A stretch of DNA of 64,000 nucleotides, taken from NCBI GenBank assembly GCA_021155965.1, contig JAJNBJ010000024.1, positions 1 to 64,000 of the forward strand, read 5' to 3'. The notes beneath the pieces were generated by a model that made no database searches, had not been told where the DNA came from, and was given only the letters and a program-made list of their open reading frames with translations. Both the position numbers and the translations under genes were made by a program. The stretch is from Flavipsychrobacter sp. GTDB lineage: Bacteria > Bacteroidota > Bacteroidia > Chitinophagales > Chitinophagaceae. Positions 26,542-36,237 of the stretch are shown here, in pieces; positions within the stretch are counted from its first letter, which is position 1, and every line of letters begins with the position of its first letter.

Positions 26542-29500
26542 TTATTCTTTTACAAAACGCAATTGTGTGGCACCTGTTTCAGTCCGCACCGACAGGATAT
26601 ACATGCCCGGAGCAGCATTTTTCAGCTCAATGTGTTCGTTCAACTGATCATTATTAACTACAACTTTATCGCTGTAAACAACCTGCCCGATCGCATTTAC
26701 GATTTCGATGAACACTTCTTTGCCCTGGTTAGATGCAAAAGTACCAGCAAGGTCAAATGCCCCGTTATTCGGGTTAGGTACAAGTGTTAATGTTACATTT
26801 CCGGCTACACCGCTAACTCCCAGGTTTGGATTTACCGTAACATCAAACATATCGCGGCATCCGGTTGGAAGTGTGTAAGTGATTGTCGTCCTGCCATGCC
26901 CAACGCCTGTTACCACACCTGAAGAATTTACGGTGGCAACTGCTGGTGTGCTGCTCGTCCAGGTTCCGCCGGCTGGTGTTACATTAAGCGTTGTGCTGGT
27001 ATGGCGCACTATCAGATAGGAGCCGCCAGAAATTACCGGCGTCGGGTTGATGGATACTGTTGCGGTACCTGACATAGTATCCGAACAGCCTGTAATTGAA
27101 TTTGTGCTGGTTACTGTGTACACCCCCGGAGTAGTAAACAGGCCGAAGTCGAGCGCAGTTCCTAAACCTATCAAAGATGGAGCCATAGGCGTACTGCCTA
27201 TATAAACTCCATAGCGCATACCTATCTGGGACCCGATGATACCAATATGGACCCCGGTACCACCCTCACAATATACGCCGCCGCCGGTAACTGTAAAGAT
27301 CGGGGGCGTAGGCAGGATATTAACTGAAGCGCTTCCTGTCATATCAGTTACACAATCCATTCCGGCATTAACACCTGTAACGGTGTAAGTTCCGGGAATA
27401 GTATGTAACCCAAAGTCGAGGGATGTGCCAGAACCGCTAACCGGGGTGTCTATTGCAATAGTATCACGATACAATTGGTAAAGCACGCCGGTAACAGAAC
27501 CTCCCAGGCCAATATGCACGCCCGGGGCATCAGGACAATAACCGCCACCTCCGGTCACAGGTAATGCAACAGGGCCCCGGTTTATAGTGATGCCCGCTCC
27601 GCCAGACATTGTGTCTGTGCAACTGGTAGCGAGGTTTGTAGCCCTGATAGTGTAAAACCCTGCTGTTCCCGGATGGCCAAAATCAAGGGCCGAACCTGTG
27701 CCTGTCCTTGTAATACCTGCATATAAAGGACCAACGAACAGTTCATAATGAATGCCGCCTTGCGACCCGGCAAGGCCAACGGGAACACCGATGTCTCCTG
27801 CACAAAAAGTACCGCCGCCTGTTACCGCATATACACTTGGCAGCGAATTAACGTTTACATTCAATGTTGCAGTATTGGTGCAACCATACGGGCTGGTCCC
27901 TGTTACCGTATATACCGTGCTTGTTGATGGGCTTGCACTAACGCTGCTGCCCACTGTTGATGATAACCCTGTTGCAGGTGCCCACGAGTAAGTGCTTGCC
28001 CCGGAAGCAGATAAGGTAGCAGAAGATCGGTCACAGATCGTCACCGTTGGCCCTGTGGTTACTGCAGGCGTCAGGTTCACCAGTACCGTTGAGATCACCT
28101 TCTTTACACAACCATTGGCATCTGTACCTGTCACAGTGTAATTGGTGTTTGCTGTCGGACTCGCAGATACCGTGCTACCTGCAACGGCCGATAAACCAGT
28201 AGCAGGCGCCCATGTATACGACACGCCGCCACTTGCTGTAAGCGTTGCCGATTGCCCCATGCATATAGTTGCACCGGGTGCAGTAATGGCTGGCAGCGGA
28301 TTCACAGTTACTGTTATCGTCGCGCTGTTTACGCAGCGGTCAATACCCGTTATAGTATAAGTAGTGGTAGTACGCGGATTGGCCATAACTGTACTTCCAG
28401 CGACAGTGGATAATCCATATCCAGGTGCCCACGTATACGTAATTGCCCCTGTAGCTGTTAAAGTTGTAGATGAACCATCACATATAGCCACTCCGGGCCC
28501 TGCTGTTATTGGCGGCAAAGGATGTACGGTTACAGTGATCATAGCTGTACCGGTACAGCCATATCCATTAGTGCCGGTTACTGTATATATCGTTGTAGAG
28601 ACAGGATTTGCGATCACCATAGTGCCGACAGTTGAAGATAAACCTGCAGCCGGCATCCATGTATAAGCTATTGCTCCGCTACCTGAAATTGCCGTTGTTG
28701 TTCCGGGGCAGATCCAGCCACCGGTGCCGCCAACTACCGGCAGTGGATTGACCACAACGCTAGTAGTGGTCCTGTTCACGCAACCATTCATGTCGGTACC
28801 AGTAACGGTATATGTGGTTGTCGCAGTTGGCGTAGCAACTACAAAACTACCTATGCTCGATGACAAACTTGAAGCAGGCGTCCACATATAATCTACCGCA
28901 CCGGTAGCCATTAAGCTGGCTGATGCGCCGTAGCATATAGACGTGGTGGTTCCGGCACTTATTGCCGGCAAGGAATTTACAGTTACAGTTACACTAGCCC
29001 TGTTCACACAACCGTTCATATCAGATCCTACAACTGTATAAGTTATTGTTGATGTTGGGCGTGCTGTAACACTGCTTCCTGCTATCGGCGTAAGCCCTGT
29101 GCTGGGGAACCAGACATAAGTATTGGCGCCACTGGCGGTAAGCCCTGTTGATGTACCATTACAAATGGCAACATCGGGGCTGGCAGTTACGGTTGGTAGC
29201 AGGTTAACCGTAACTGTATTAGTCATGGTATTTGTACAGCCAAAACTGTTGTTGCCTGTTATTGTATACGTTGTAGTGCTGGTAGGGCTTGCAGTAACAG
29301 GGCTGCCTACTGTTGAAGACAGGCCAGTAGCGGGAGCCCATGTATATGAAATACCTCCGCTTGCAGCAAGATTGGTTGATGAGCCTATGCATATTGCCAC
29401 TTGCGTACCGGTACTGATTATCGGTAACGGATTTACATTCACTGCCTGCACACCATAATTGCTGCAGCCATTAATATCAGTACCTGTAACAGTAAATACG

Positions 29501-31011
29501 GTAGTAACCGTTGGGCTTGCTACAACACTGGCGCCTGTAGATGAAGCAAGTGCAGCAGCCGGCGACCAGCTATAGTTCAGCGTACCCCCGGCAGTCAATA
29601 CTGCCGATTGCCCTCTGCATATACTTATTCCCGACCCGCTTGTAGTTACAGTTGGCAAAGGGTTTACAAGTATCGTAACATTATAAGAATAGGTCTGTGT
29701 TATTTGTCCATCAGTTGCGCTGATCACGGTAAAGGTAGTATTAGCGGTTAAAGCCCCTGTATTGAAGGTTGCAATACCTGATGCAGTAATCGTGACAGGC
29801 AATTGCGTAACACCGGCTTTTTGGTAGGTTACCACTGTACCGGGATTACCTGAGACAGTTATGGTTGTACCGGAATTCATGCATACAGCAGATGTACCGC
29901 TGGCTATGCCTGTAACGCTGAAAGGAACGAATGTGATACCGTGTAGCGCAGTATTTGATGTAGGCCCTACGATCGTTGTTCCTACTACAGATCCGGTGAT
30001 AACAGTAGATGCAGCCGTCGCATCGGAGAATGAAATTATCCTGCTGTTTGACCCGGCTATATTAGTAGTTGTGGCATAGAGGCGCACAACACCGCCAACA
30101 ACAGTTCCGGTTATGCCGTAAAGGCCGGTTGCCACGCCACCTACAGTGACAGATACTGCACCCGCCGCAAACCATGAGCCGCTCGATTGAAAATACTTGC
30201 GCACTAATTTGTTTGCATGGTCAGCTACATACATTACCGGGAGGCCATTAGTTACAAATGCAAAACAGTGCGGGTCTCCCGTTATGCCTGCGGTAGCCAC
30301 TGGTGTCATAATGCTACCTGCCGTTGTGGGCAAACCTGTACCCACCTGGTAAATACCATTGCTTACGCCAGTGTTCGCAGCAATGTAGAGCTGGCTGCCA
30401 GCTATCATAATGCCCCTGTTATCCATGTTGGTGCCCGAAACTTCCGTACCGGAAACAGCGGTTGTATTTCCCTGGTGCGCAACATAAACCGGGCCGGTAC
30501 CGGTACCTGATAACCAGTACTCGCTTCCATCAGTTGTTGCAACTCCCCTGAAACTATTAGAAGGAAAAGCAGACGCATCCGTCACAACCGTGCTTGCAAA
30601 ACCACCATTGCCATCTACCCTGGTAATCACTTTGTTAGCTGCAGAACTCGCTACAGATGGAGTACCGGGCGCGGCGTCATATCCGGGCACAACCAACCAC
30701 TTGCCATCCACTGAACGGGTCATAAAACCTTCGGACACGCCTGTTCCGCTGGCAACCGTTCTGTTCACCGACGCCACATTTACTGTTGGCAACGCTAACG
30801 ATATACCTGCAATACCGGTCGTAGTATATTCATCAAGAAATATCTGTGTGCCTGCAGGTGATTGCGGGTTGCCATCGCCAACACGTTCTACCACCAGGCG
30901 GCCCGCTGTAAATTGCTGAGCTGATACAGAATTACAATATGCCTGTGCTAAAAGCAGCATTCCGGCAAAGACAGTTCCTCCCTTTACAATAAAATTGTAA
31001 AATCTTAACAT
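26542..31011 (-). CDS. Large T9SS surface protein with Ig-like and VTGGG-module repeats
   Basis: This encodes 1489 aa. The signal peptide runs to about residue 32 (GMLLLAQAYCNSVSAQ). Residues 33-365 form a propeller-like domain (GNPQSPAGTQIFLDEYT, LYGITGTVVGG). An Ig-like domain is followed by eight repeats of about 75 residues with SICxGxSATLTASG, YTWAPATGLSSTVG, TTTYTVTGTDxNGC and VTVNPLP. Then come three 88-residue VTGGGxYC modules, one BIG_2 repeat and the type A sorting domain (VPNPNNGAFDL, IEIVNAIGQVVY, APGMYILSVRT). The module order resembles the giant adhesin and the 655-aa protein, so they form one paralogous surface family. An adhesive or structural role is inference; ligand unknown. 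Confidence 0.92.
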   Translation of the reverse strand: MLRFYNFIVKGGTVFAGMLLLAQAYCNSVSAQQFTAGRLVVERVGDGNPQSPAGTQIFLDEYTTTGIAGISLALPTVNVASVNRTVASGTGVSEGFMTRSVDGKWLVVPGYDAAPGTPSVASSAANKVITRVDGNGGFASTVVTDASAFPSNSFRGVATTDGSEYWLSGTGTGPVYVAHQGNTTAVSGTEVSGTNMDNRGIMIAGSQLYIAANTGVSNGIYQVGTGLPTTAGSIMTPVATAGITGDPHCFAFVTNGLPVMYVADHANKLVRKYFQSSGSWFAAGAVSVTVGGVATGLYGITGTVVGGVVRLYATTTNIAGSNSRIISFSDATAASTVITGSVVGTTIVGPTSNTALHGITFVPFSVTGIASGTSAVCMNSGTTITVSGNPGTVVTYQKAGVTQLPVTITASGIATFNTGALTANTTFTVISATDGQITQTYSYNVTILVNPLPTVTTSGSGISICRGQSAVLTAGGTLNYSWSPAAALASSTGASVVASPTVTTVFTVTGTDINGCSNYGVQAVNVNPLPIISTGTQVAICIGSSTNLAASGGISYTWAPATGLSSTVGSPVTASPTSTTTYTITGNNSFGCTNTMTNTVTVNLLPTVTASPDVAICNGTSTGLTASGANTYVWFPSTGLTPIAGSSVTARPTSTITYTVVGSDMNGCVNRASVTVTVNSLPAISAGTTTSICYGASASLMATGAVDYMWTPASSLSSSIGSFVVATPTATTTYTVTGTDMNGCVNRTTTSVVVNPLPVVGGTGGWICPGTTTAISGSGAIAYTWMPAAGLSSTVGTMVIANPVSTTIYTVTGTNGYGCTGTAMITVTVHPLPPITAGPGVAICDGSSTTLTATGAITYTWAPGYGLSTVAGSTVMANPRTTTTYTITGIDRCVNSATITVTVNPLPAITAPGATICMGQSATLTASGGVSYTWAPATGLSAVAGSTVSASPTANTNYTVTGTDANGCVKKVISTVLVNLTPAVTTGPTVTICDRSSATLSASGASTYSWAPATGLSSTVGSSVSASPSTSTVYTVTGTSPYGCTNTATLNVNVNSLPSVYAVTGGGTFCAGDIGVPVGLAGSQGGIHYELFVGPLYAGITRTGTGSALDFGHPGTAGFYTIRATNLATSCTDTMSGGAGITINRGPVALPVTGGGGYCPDAPGVHIGLGGSVTGVLYQLYRDTIAIDTPVSGSGTSLDFGLHTIPGTYTVTGVNAGMDCVTDMTGSASVNILPTPPIFTVTGGGVYCEGGTGVHIGIIGSQIGMRYGVYIGSTPMAPSLIGLGTALDFGLFTTPGVYTVTSTNSITGCSDTMSGTATVSINPTPVISGGSYLIVRHTSTTLNVTPAGGTWTSSTPAVATVNSSGVVTGVGHGRTTITYTLPTGCRDMFDVTVNPNLGVSGVAGNVTLTLVPNPNNGAFDLAGTFASNQGKEVFIEIVNAIGQVVYSDKVVVNNDQLNEHIELKNAAPGMYILSVRTETGATQLRFVKE

Positions 31012-31015
31012 ATAG

Positions 31016-31023
31016 CAAATTTA
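31016..31023 (-). promoter_or_regulatory. -7 element directly before the 1489-aa gene
   Basis: TAAATTTG on the minus strand lies only 4 bases from the ATG at 31011. Transcription would start at or near the start codon, so the message may be leaderless or the true start may be further in. Confidence 0.35.
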
Positions 31024-31146
31024 AATGGTGTAAATATACGGGTACAATATTACCAAAATATAATGGAAATATTGCAGAGGTACTAAAAAAATAACTGATT
31101 AGGAGAACATTATACTCCAATGCCGTTTACATAAAGAAGAAGTCGG

Positions 31147-31725
31147 CTATTTCATCGACCTGGCTAAAAGTCTTATTGTTTCATCTTTATCTATCCGGCA
31201 ATCCTTTACTGATTTCTTAATATATTCAAGTTCAGTAGCATTTTTTGCATACTCCAGCGCTGTTTTGCCACTCGCATCTTTAGCATTTGGATTGGCCCCC
31301 TTTTTCAATAATAGTTCCACCACATCCAGTTTTGCGCTTTGCGCAGCAACCATTAATGGTGTACTGCAATCCTGGGCAGCAACGTTCACATCCGCGCCCC
31401 TGTCTATCAACATATTGCAAATGGATTTACCACTATAATATGCACAGGCTACCATCAAAGGTGTCCTCCCTTTAGGGGATTTAGGCTTGTCTACCGTAGC
31501 TCCATGCCTTAATAGAAAACTCACGGCAGTATCATCAGCCCATCGGCAGGCGTTCATCAAAGCGCTTGTCCCATAGTTATCAACAGCATTCACATCCGCC
31601 CCCGACTTAATCAATTTAACGGCTGCAACAGTATCTCTTTTAGATATTGCTTCACTTAACGTTTGAGAAAAGCAAACAACCGTATTCACTAAAACTACTA
31701 AAACTAATCCTGTCTTTTTTATCAT
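31147..31725 (-). CDS. Secreted ankyrin-repeat protein
   Basis: This encodes 192 aa with a signal peptide (MIKKTGLVLVVLVNTVVCFS). Four ankyrin repeats follow, recognisable by SGADVNAVDNYGTSALMNAC, GRTPLMVACAYYSG, CSTPLMVAAQSAKLDVVELLL and KGANPNAKDASGKTALEYA. Ankyrin repeats bind proteins; the partner here is unknown. The gene starts 20 bases after the stop of the DUF5117-type metalloprotease gene, without a terminator between them, so they are probably one operon and the ankyrin protein may act on the protease or its substrate. That link is inference from position only. Confidence 0.85.
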   Translation of the reverse strand: MIKKTGLVLVVLVNTVVCFSQTLSEAISKRDTVAAVKLIKSGADVNAVDNYGTSALMNACRWADDTAVSFLLRHGATVDKPKSPKGRTPLMVACAYYSGKSICNMLIDRGADVNVAAQDCSTPLMVAAQSAKLDVVELLLKKGANPNAKDASGKTALEYAKNATELEYIKKSVKDCRIDKDETIRLLARSMK

Positions 31726-31745
31726 AAAATCACTTTAGCTGCGCA

Positions 31746-34301
31746 CTATCCCTTTGGATCTAATGCTTTCTTTATCCTGAATGACACATCCTGCAAATGA
31801 TACTTGCTCATTTTGTCAGATGTTCCGGCTATTGCCGCATTTACCTGTGTTTGTAAAGCCGCTAACTCGGCCCGCGCTACAGAAGTTACGTCTGTATTTT
31901 TTGTGTTCACGTTCATCATTGAAGCAAAACCACCTGTTGATGTTAGTCCGGGCTGTGATGGTGCTATATTAATGATGTTAATTAATGCCTCTACGTGGGC
32001 CTTCTGTAAATTGCGGCGATAGCCATCAATCGGTTTTTTCGTTGACAGTTCACTCCATATCCCTTTTCTCACATCGCCCATCATATTATCCAGGGAGTAA
32101 GTATTTTGCGTACCATACCTGTTGCAGCAGGTGGCCAGTCTATTAAGGCGCGAACCTGAAAGCAGGCTGTTCAGAATATTCACCTGCACATTGCTCACTA
32201 ATTCAGATGAGTATGGATTACTGATCTTATTCAGTATGTCGCCATTCAGTATCCATGATGGCGTTTCAAACAGTTGCTTATGTAAAAATGTTATTGCTTC
32301 CTGCTGGATAGCTTTTGGAGTAGGCTCATAAACATCTTCACCTGTTTGTTCCACACTTTTCGGCGTTTCATATATGCCACCCACATTCTTCACCACATGG
32401 CCCATGTAACGGTTATACTGTCCCACAAGTGCAGAATACATGTCTTTCAGGTTTTCATACTTGTCTGCATCTTCTTTTGTCCACTCAGTTAGTTTTTCAC
32501 ATATCCGCTTCAGGTTCTTTATACCATATTCACTCGCTTTCATACTGTTATCACCAAGGTCTTCGGTTTGCGAACGGGGATCAATAGGGTTTGTTTCTGT
32601 TCCAAACCATAAACGCGGATTGGCTTTCAGGCTATCCACGATCCATTTGTTCACTATTTTTACATCTTCTTTTTCATCCTTCGCATTAGTGGCCTTATAC
32701 CCCCATTGTATAGCCCACATGTCATACTCCCCTATTCTCGGGAACAATCCTACTTCACTGATATTATCTTCCGGCTGAGCTACATAGTTGAAACGTGCAT
32801 AGTCCATAATGGAAGCAGTGTGCCCGTGAGCTTCTACCCACTTCTTATCCCGCAGTTTCTCAACAGGTGTGCGACTGCTGCTGCCCATATTATGACGCAA
32901 GCCAAGCGTGTGCCCCACCTCATGCGACGATACAAAGCGGATGAGCTGCCCCATCAGTTCATCGTCAAATTCCATTTTCCTTGCTTTCGGGTCCACTGCT
33001 GCCGCCTGTATCATATACCAGTCGTGTACCAGTTTCATTACGTTATGATACCAGCCTATGTGGCTCTCTATAATTTCACCGCTTCTTGGGTCATGTACAT
33101 TTGGCCCATAAGCATTGGCAATATCCGACGGCAGGTAGCGCATAACAGAATAACGTGCATCCTCCAGGTTCATGGAAGGATCTTTTTCATCCCATTCTTT
33201 GGCCATAATAGCATTTTTAAAGCCCGCATGCTCAAATGCTTTTTGCCAGTCGTTAACACCTTGTATCAAGTACTTCCTCCATTTTTTAGGTGTTGCAGGA
33301 TCTATATAATACACTATAGGTTTCTTAGGTTCAACCGGTTCACCACGCTTCCACTTTTCTACGTCTTCATCTTTCGGCTCCAGCCTCCAGCGCACAATAA
33401 ATACCTGGTTATCCACTTTTTGCTGGTTATCATTATACACTGAGTAATCATCAGCAAAAAAACCTACGCGGGGGTCGAACATGCGCTTTTTCATTGGCAC
33501 TTTTGGCAGCAATACAAAAGAGTTGTTCATTTCAAGTGTTACTGCACCAGCGGTGTAAGCGGCCGGCAGTGTAACTGACGGGAAGGGATTGGGAGAACTT
33601 GGCGGCATGAAAGAAGGAGTAGAATTGAACGTGCGCACTACCCTCACCTCTGTATTGATAGGATAGGTATTGATATTCTGAATATAGCTGCGGTCAGATA
33701 TCTGGCTGGAGAGGTTAAATTTTTTCTTAGTAAAATCGCCAAGGCTTATCGGATGATTATCCCCTTTAAAGAAATCTGTCACATCAATTACTACAGACGA
33801 TGAATCTTTGCCTATTGCCTTTATCTCAAATGCACCCGCAATAGGGTTAAGGTTCGAGTTGGTGACTGCTTTATATATTTCATTGGTTGAATCAGCCATG
33901 CTGATGACAGTGACCACTCTTAAAAATATATTGTTACTGGGTCCTTTTTCCCACATAATAGTCTGGTTATTCACTATTTCCCCGGCATATACACCGCCGC
34001 CGCCGGCAGTTTTGCTGTAACGTGTGGTGACGATCATTTCCCGCCTAAGCAGGGAGTCAGGAATTTCAAAGTACCATTTCTCATCCACCTTATGCACTGT
34101 AAACAAACCTTTCTTCGTGATGGCTTTATCAGTGATCACTTTGTCGTATGCTTTCGGCCCTTTTCTTGATGAAGCGCTGTCCGGCTTTGCCGGTGTTGCA
34201 GCAACCGGTTGGGTAGTGCCCTTGTTATCTTTCTTTTTATCTTTTGCGGTTACAGCTAGGGCAAGGCATAACAACGCCGGAATAGCCAAATACTTTTTCA
34301 T
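31746..34301 (-). CDS. Zinc-dependent metalloprotease, DUF5117/DUF5118 type
   Basis: I start this at the ATG at 34301 (MKKYLAIPALLCLALAVTA, signal peptide), giving 851 aa; the open frame extends 24 codons further without a reason to use it. The zinc motif HEVGHTLGLRHN is near residue 470, with the metzincin-like SIMDYARFNYVAQP (Met-turn) after it. Upstream are the DUF5118/DUF5117 regions (DVTDFFKGDN, VGFFADDYSVY, YIDPATPKKW). This family is common in Bacteroidota as periplasmic or surface proteases; no T9SS domain or lipobox is seen here. It is transcribed divergently from a Crp/Fnr-type regulator gene 115 bases away. Confidence 0.92.
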   Translation of the reverse strand: MKKYLAIPALLCLALAVTAKDKKKDNKGTTQPVAATPAKPDSASSRKGPKAYDKVITDKAITKKGLFTVHKVDEKWYFEIPDSLLRREMIVTTRYSKTAGGGGVYAGEIVNNQTIMWEKGPSNNIFLRVVTVISMADSTNEIYKAVTNSNLNPIAGAFEIKAIGKDSSSVVIDVTDFFKGDNHPISLGDFTKKKFNLSSQISDRSYIQNINTYPINTEVRVVRTFNSTPSFMPPSSPNPFPSVTLPAAYTAGAVTLEMNNSFVLLPKVPMKKRMFDPRVGFFADDYSVYNDNQQKVDNQVFIVRWRLEPKDEDVEKWKRGEPVEPKKPIVYYIDPATPKKWRKYLIQGVNDWQKAFEHAGFKNAIMAKEWDEKDPSMNLEDARYSVMRYLPSDIANAYGPNVHDPRSGEIIESHIGWYHNVMKLVHDWYMIQAAAVDPKARKMEFDDELMGQLIRFVSSHEVGHTLGLRHNMGSSSRTPVEKLRDKKWVEAHGHTASIMDYARFNYVAQPEDNISEVGLFPRIGEYDMWAIQWGYKATNAKDEKEDVKIVNKWIVDSLKANPRLWFGTETNPIDPRSQTEDLGDNSMKASEYGIKNLKRICEKLTEWTKEDADKYENLKDMYSALVGQYNRYMGHVVKNVGGIYETPKSVEQTGEDVYEPTPKAIQQEAITFLHKQLFETPSWILNGDILNKISNPYSSELVSNVQVNILNSLLSGSRLNRLATCCNRYGTQNTYSLDNMMGDVRKGIWSELSTKKPIDGYRRNLQKAHVEALINIINIAPSQPGLTSTGGFASMMNVNTKNTDVTSVARAELAALQTQVNAAIAGTSDKMSKYHLQDVSFRIKKALDPKG

Positions 34302-34416
34302 TAAATAGATTATTTGAGAGGTACAAAGTAGTAAACTTAGTGCTATCAATAGTCGTCTTAGGAAAAATTTCACTAAAAAAATACCCCTTCATATAAAATA
34401 GTATTAAGTTTAAAGT

Positions 34417-35013
34417 ATGTATAGTGAGCCCATATACGTCAATCTCAGGAAACACCTCTCTGAAATGATGCATTTCAGTGATGAAGAGTTTGAGCAATTA
34501 TGTGCTTACTTCACATTCACCCATTTAAGAAAAAAAGAATTTTTCTCGGTACAGGGGCAGATCTGTAAGTACTTTGCTTTCGTAAACTCAGGTTGCGTAC
34601 GTGCATTTAATACTAACGATAAAGGCGATGAGTTTACAATATACTTTGCTTTTCAAAACTGGTGGATAGGGGATAAAACCAGTCTGTATTCCCAAACACC
34701 ATCCAGGTTCAGTTGCCAGGCACTGGAAGACTGTGAACTCCTGCGTGCCGATAAAGTGAACTTTGAAGGTGCCGTAGACAATGTACCAACATTCGGTAAA
34801 TGGTACCAGGTAAAAGCAAGAAAATCTTATGAGGCTGCACAACAGAAACTCATAGACGCGCAAACAGAAACCGCAGAAGAAAAATATCTGAAATTGCTCA
34901 AAAATGCCCCTGATATAGTGCAGAACATTCCGCAGCACTATATCGCCTCATATCTCAACATTAAGCCGCAATCGCTCAGCCGCATCCGGAAAAATATTTC
35001 TTCGCGGAAGTGA
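34417..35013 (+). CDS. Crp/Fnr-family transcriptional regulator
   Basis: This encodes 198 aa. An N-terminal cyclic-nucleotide-binding-like domain (residues 10-115: HLRKKEFFSVQGQICKYFAFVNSGCVRAF, then EFTIYFAFQNWWIGDKTSLY) leads to a central helix and a short C-terminal winged helix (IPQHYIASYLNIKPQSLSRIRKNI). The recognition helix ends in SRIRK, as in the Bacteroidota Crp subgroup. The cAMP phosphate-binding Arg motif is not evident, so the ligand is unknown. It lies between a divergent metalloprotease gene and a cupin gene; a 15-bp palindrome in front of the cupin gene could be its operator (inference). Confidence 0.88.
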   Translation: MYSEPIYVNLRKHLSEMMHFSDEEFEQLCAYFTFTHLRKKEFFSVQGQICKYFAFVNSGCVRAFNTNDKGDEFTIYFAFQNWWIGDKTSLYSQTPSRFSCQALEDCELLRADKVNFEGAVDNVPTFGKWYQVKARKSYEAAQQKLIDAQTETAEEKYLKLLKNAPDIVQNIPQHYIASYLNIKPQSLSRIRKNISSRK

Positions 35014-35037
35014 ATTAGTTAACATAGGTGAATGGAT

Positions 35038-35063
35038 TGAGGGCAGCCCTCATCATAGTTTTG
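35038..35063 (+). promoter_or_regulatory. Cupin promoter with 15-bp palindromic operator candidate
   Basis: The palindrome TGAGGGCAGCCCTCA (35038-35052) ends 3 bases before TAGTTTTG (35056-35063), an exact TAnnTTTG. The palindrome therefore covers part of the -33 to -7 spacer, where a repressor or activator would act. The ATG of the cupin gene is at 35102. Confidence 0.5.
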
Positions 35064-35101
35064 CATGGTAGGTCATCATTCACATTTAAAAACCAAAAAA
35101 A

Positions 35102-35569
35102 ATGCAAACTACTAATTCGATCGCTGCAGTAGTAGCTGCCGCAGAAGGCAAGAAACTCAATGTTATGGGACATTCTGTTACTGTAAAGCTTTCCCGGAAA
35201 GAAACAGAAGGCAACCATTATGTATTCGAGGTTGTAACTCCTCCCGGCCATGGCATTCCGCCGCATGTACACGACCGAGAAGATGAACTTATTTATGTTG
35301 TAGAGGGCGAATATGCAGTGATGCTTGGCGACAAACAATTTGTTGCAAAACAGGGAGATGAAATTTATTTTCCTAAGTATATTCCGCATGCATTCCAGAA
35401 TATAGGCAACAAGGCAGGAAAAACATTGTGGACAGTGATACCGGGAGGAAGTTTTGAAGAATTCTTTGAAGAACTTGCAGCATTGCCCGTCGGTGAACCC
35501 AACTTGCAGGTTGTAGCCGCAATTTTCGCCAAATATGGAATGGAAGTGTTGGTGAACGCACCCGCATAG
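35102..35569 (+). CDS. Cupin-domain protein
   Basis: This encodes 155 aa, a single small beta-barrel. Cupin motif 1 is PPGHGIPPHVHDREDELIYVVEG (metal ligands HxH...E), motif 2 is GDEIYFPKYIPHAFQNIG (with the fourth ligand His). These four residues normally hold Fe, Mn or Zn. No signal peptide is seen, so it is cytoplasmic. Cupins range from dioxygenases to sugar binding; nothing in the sequence narrows this. The C-terminal part (EEFFEELAAL...FAKYGMEVL) is a helical segment common in quercetinase-like single-domain cupins. It follows the Crp/Fnr-type regulator gene by 88 bases and has its own promoter. Confidence 0.87.
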   Translation: MQTTNSIAAVVAAAEGKKLNVMGHSVTVKLSRKETEGNHYVFEVVTPPGHGIPPHVHDREDELIYVVEGEYAVMLGDKQFVAKQGDEIYFPKYIPHAFQNIGNKAGKTLWTVIPGGSFEEFFEELAALPVGEPNLQVVAAIFAKYGMEVLVNAPA

Positions 35570-35589
35570 CAACTTTAAGTTATGCTGAC

Positions 35590-35627
35590 AACATAAGCCT
35601 TAGTACCCTGCTGGGGCTTATGTTTTT
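35590..35627 (+). terminator. Terminator of the cupin gene
   Basis: A 10-bp stem (AACATAAGCC and its complement at 35615-35624) is followed by TTTT. It starts 20 bases after the stop. Confidence 0.75.
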
Positions 35628-35633
35628 GAGGCC

Positions 35634-36062
35634 TTATTCAACAGTATCCAATCCCATTTTCTTGTTCAGCACGTTAACTATGAGCATAATAGACTCTTTT
35701 GTCAGCGGTTTGATCAGGTAATATTCAACATTGGGATTTGTCTGCGCCCTCATCATATCATTTTTATTGATAGAAGAAGAGAGGATATGAACTTTTACGC
35801 GGCTTTTAAGTTCCGGGGGCAACGTATCAAAAGCATCAAGGAATTCCCAGGCATTCATAATAGGCATACTTATGTCCAGCAGTACTATTACCTTCTCATC
35901 ACTATTCTTTGTACATTTATCAATAATAAAATCTAAGCCTTCACGCGCATTCGTGAAGTCAGTTATCTGTACATCTGGATATGTCTTTTCTATAATTTTC
36001 CGACAAAGCTTATTGTTGATAATATCATCATCAATAATTACAAAGTCTTTAAAATAACTCAT
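35634..36062 (-). CDS. Single-domain response regulator
   Basis: This encodes 142 aa, a receiver domain only. It has the acidic pocket (IIDDDIINNK), phosphoacceptor Asp in VIVLLDISMP, conserved Ser/Thr in HILSSSI and the Lys in YLIKPL. There is no output domain, so it must act by protein contact or as a phosphotransfer step. It is closely similar to the receiver at 42008-42436 (both begin with MSxFxxFxIIDDDxINNKxC and end with the LIKPLTKESI segment), so the two are paralogues from a duplication. It is not next to a kinase; the PAS kinases 4-8 kb away are candidate partners. Confidence 0.9.
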   Translation of the reverse strand: MSYFKDFVIIDDDIINNKLCRKIIEKTYPDVQITDFTNAREGLDFIIDKCTKNSDEKVIVLLDISMPIMNAWEFLDAFDTLPPELKSRVKVHILSSSINKNDMMRAQTNPNVEYYLIKPLTKESIMLIVNVLNKKMGLDTVE

Positions 36063-36187
36063 CTCTAAGGCCCGAAACTTTTGTTAAAAGTAACTAATTA
36101 TGGTCTATTTTTTACCGTTTTTACAAAGTGTTGAAACACCCCTTAAAATGCTCCACGAAATTAATTGTTTTTCAGCCTAATACAAAA

Positions 36188-36219
36188 AGAAAAAGCTACC
36201 GGATCCGGTAGCTTTTTCT
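36188..36219 (-). terminator. Terminator of the CHU_C protein gene
   Basis: A 16-bp perfect palindrome arm pair (AGAAAAAGCTACCGGA and its complement) followed on the minus strand by TTTTTGTA. It lies 18 bases after the stop at 36238. Confidence 0.85.
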
Positions 36220-36237
36220 CTATAATTTAGTATAGCA

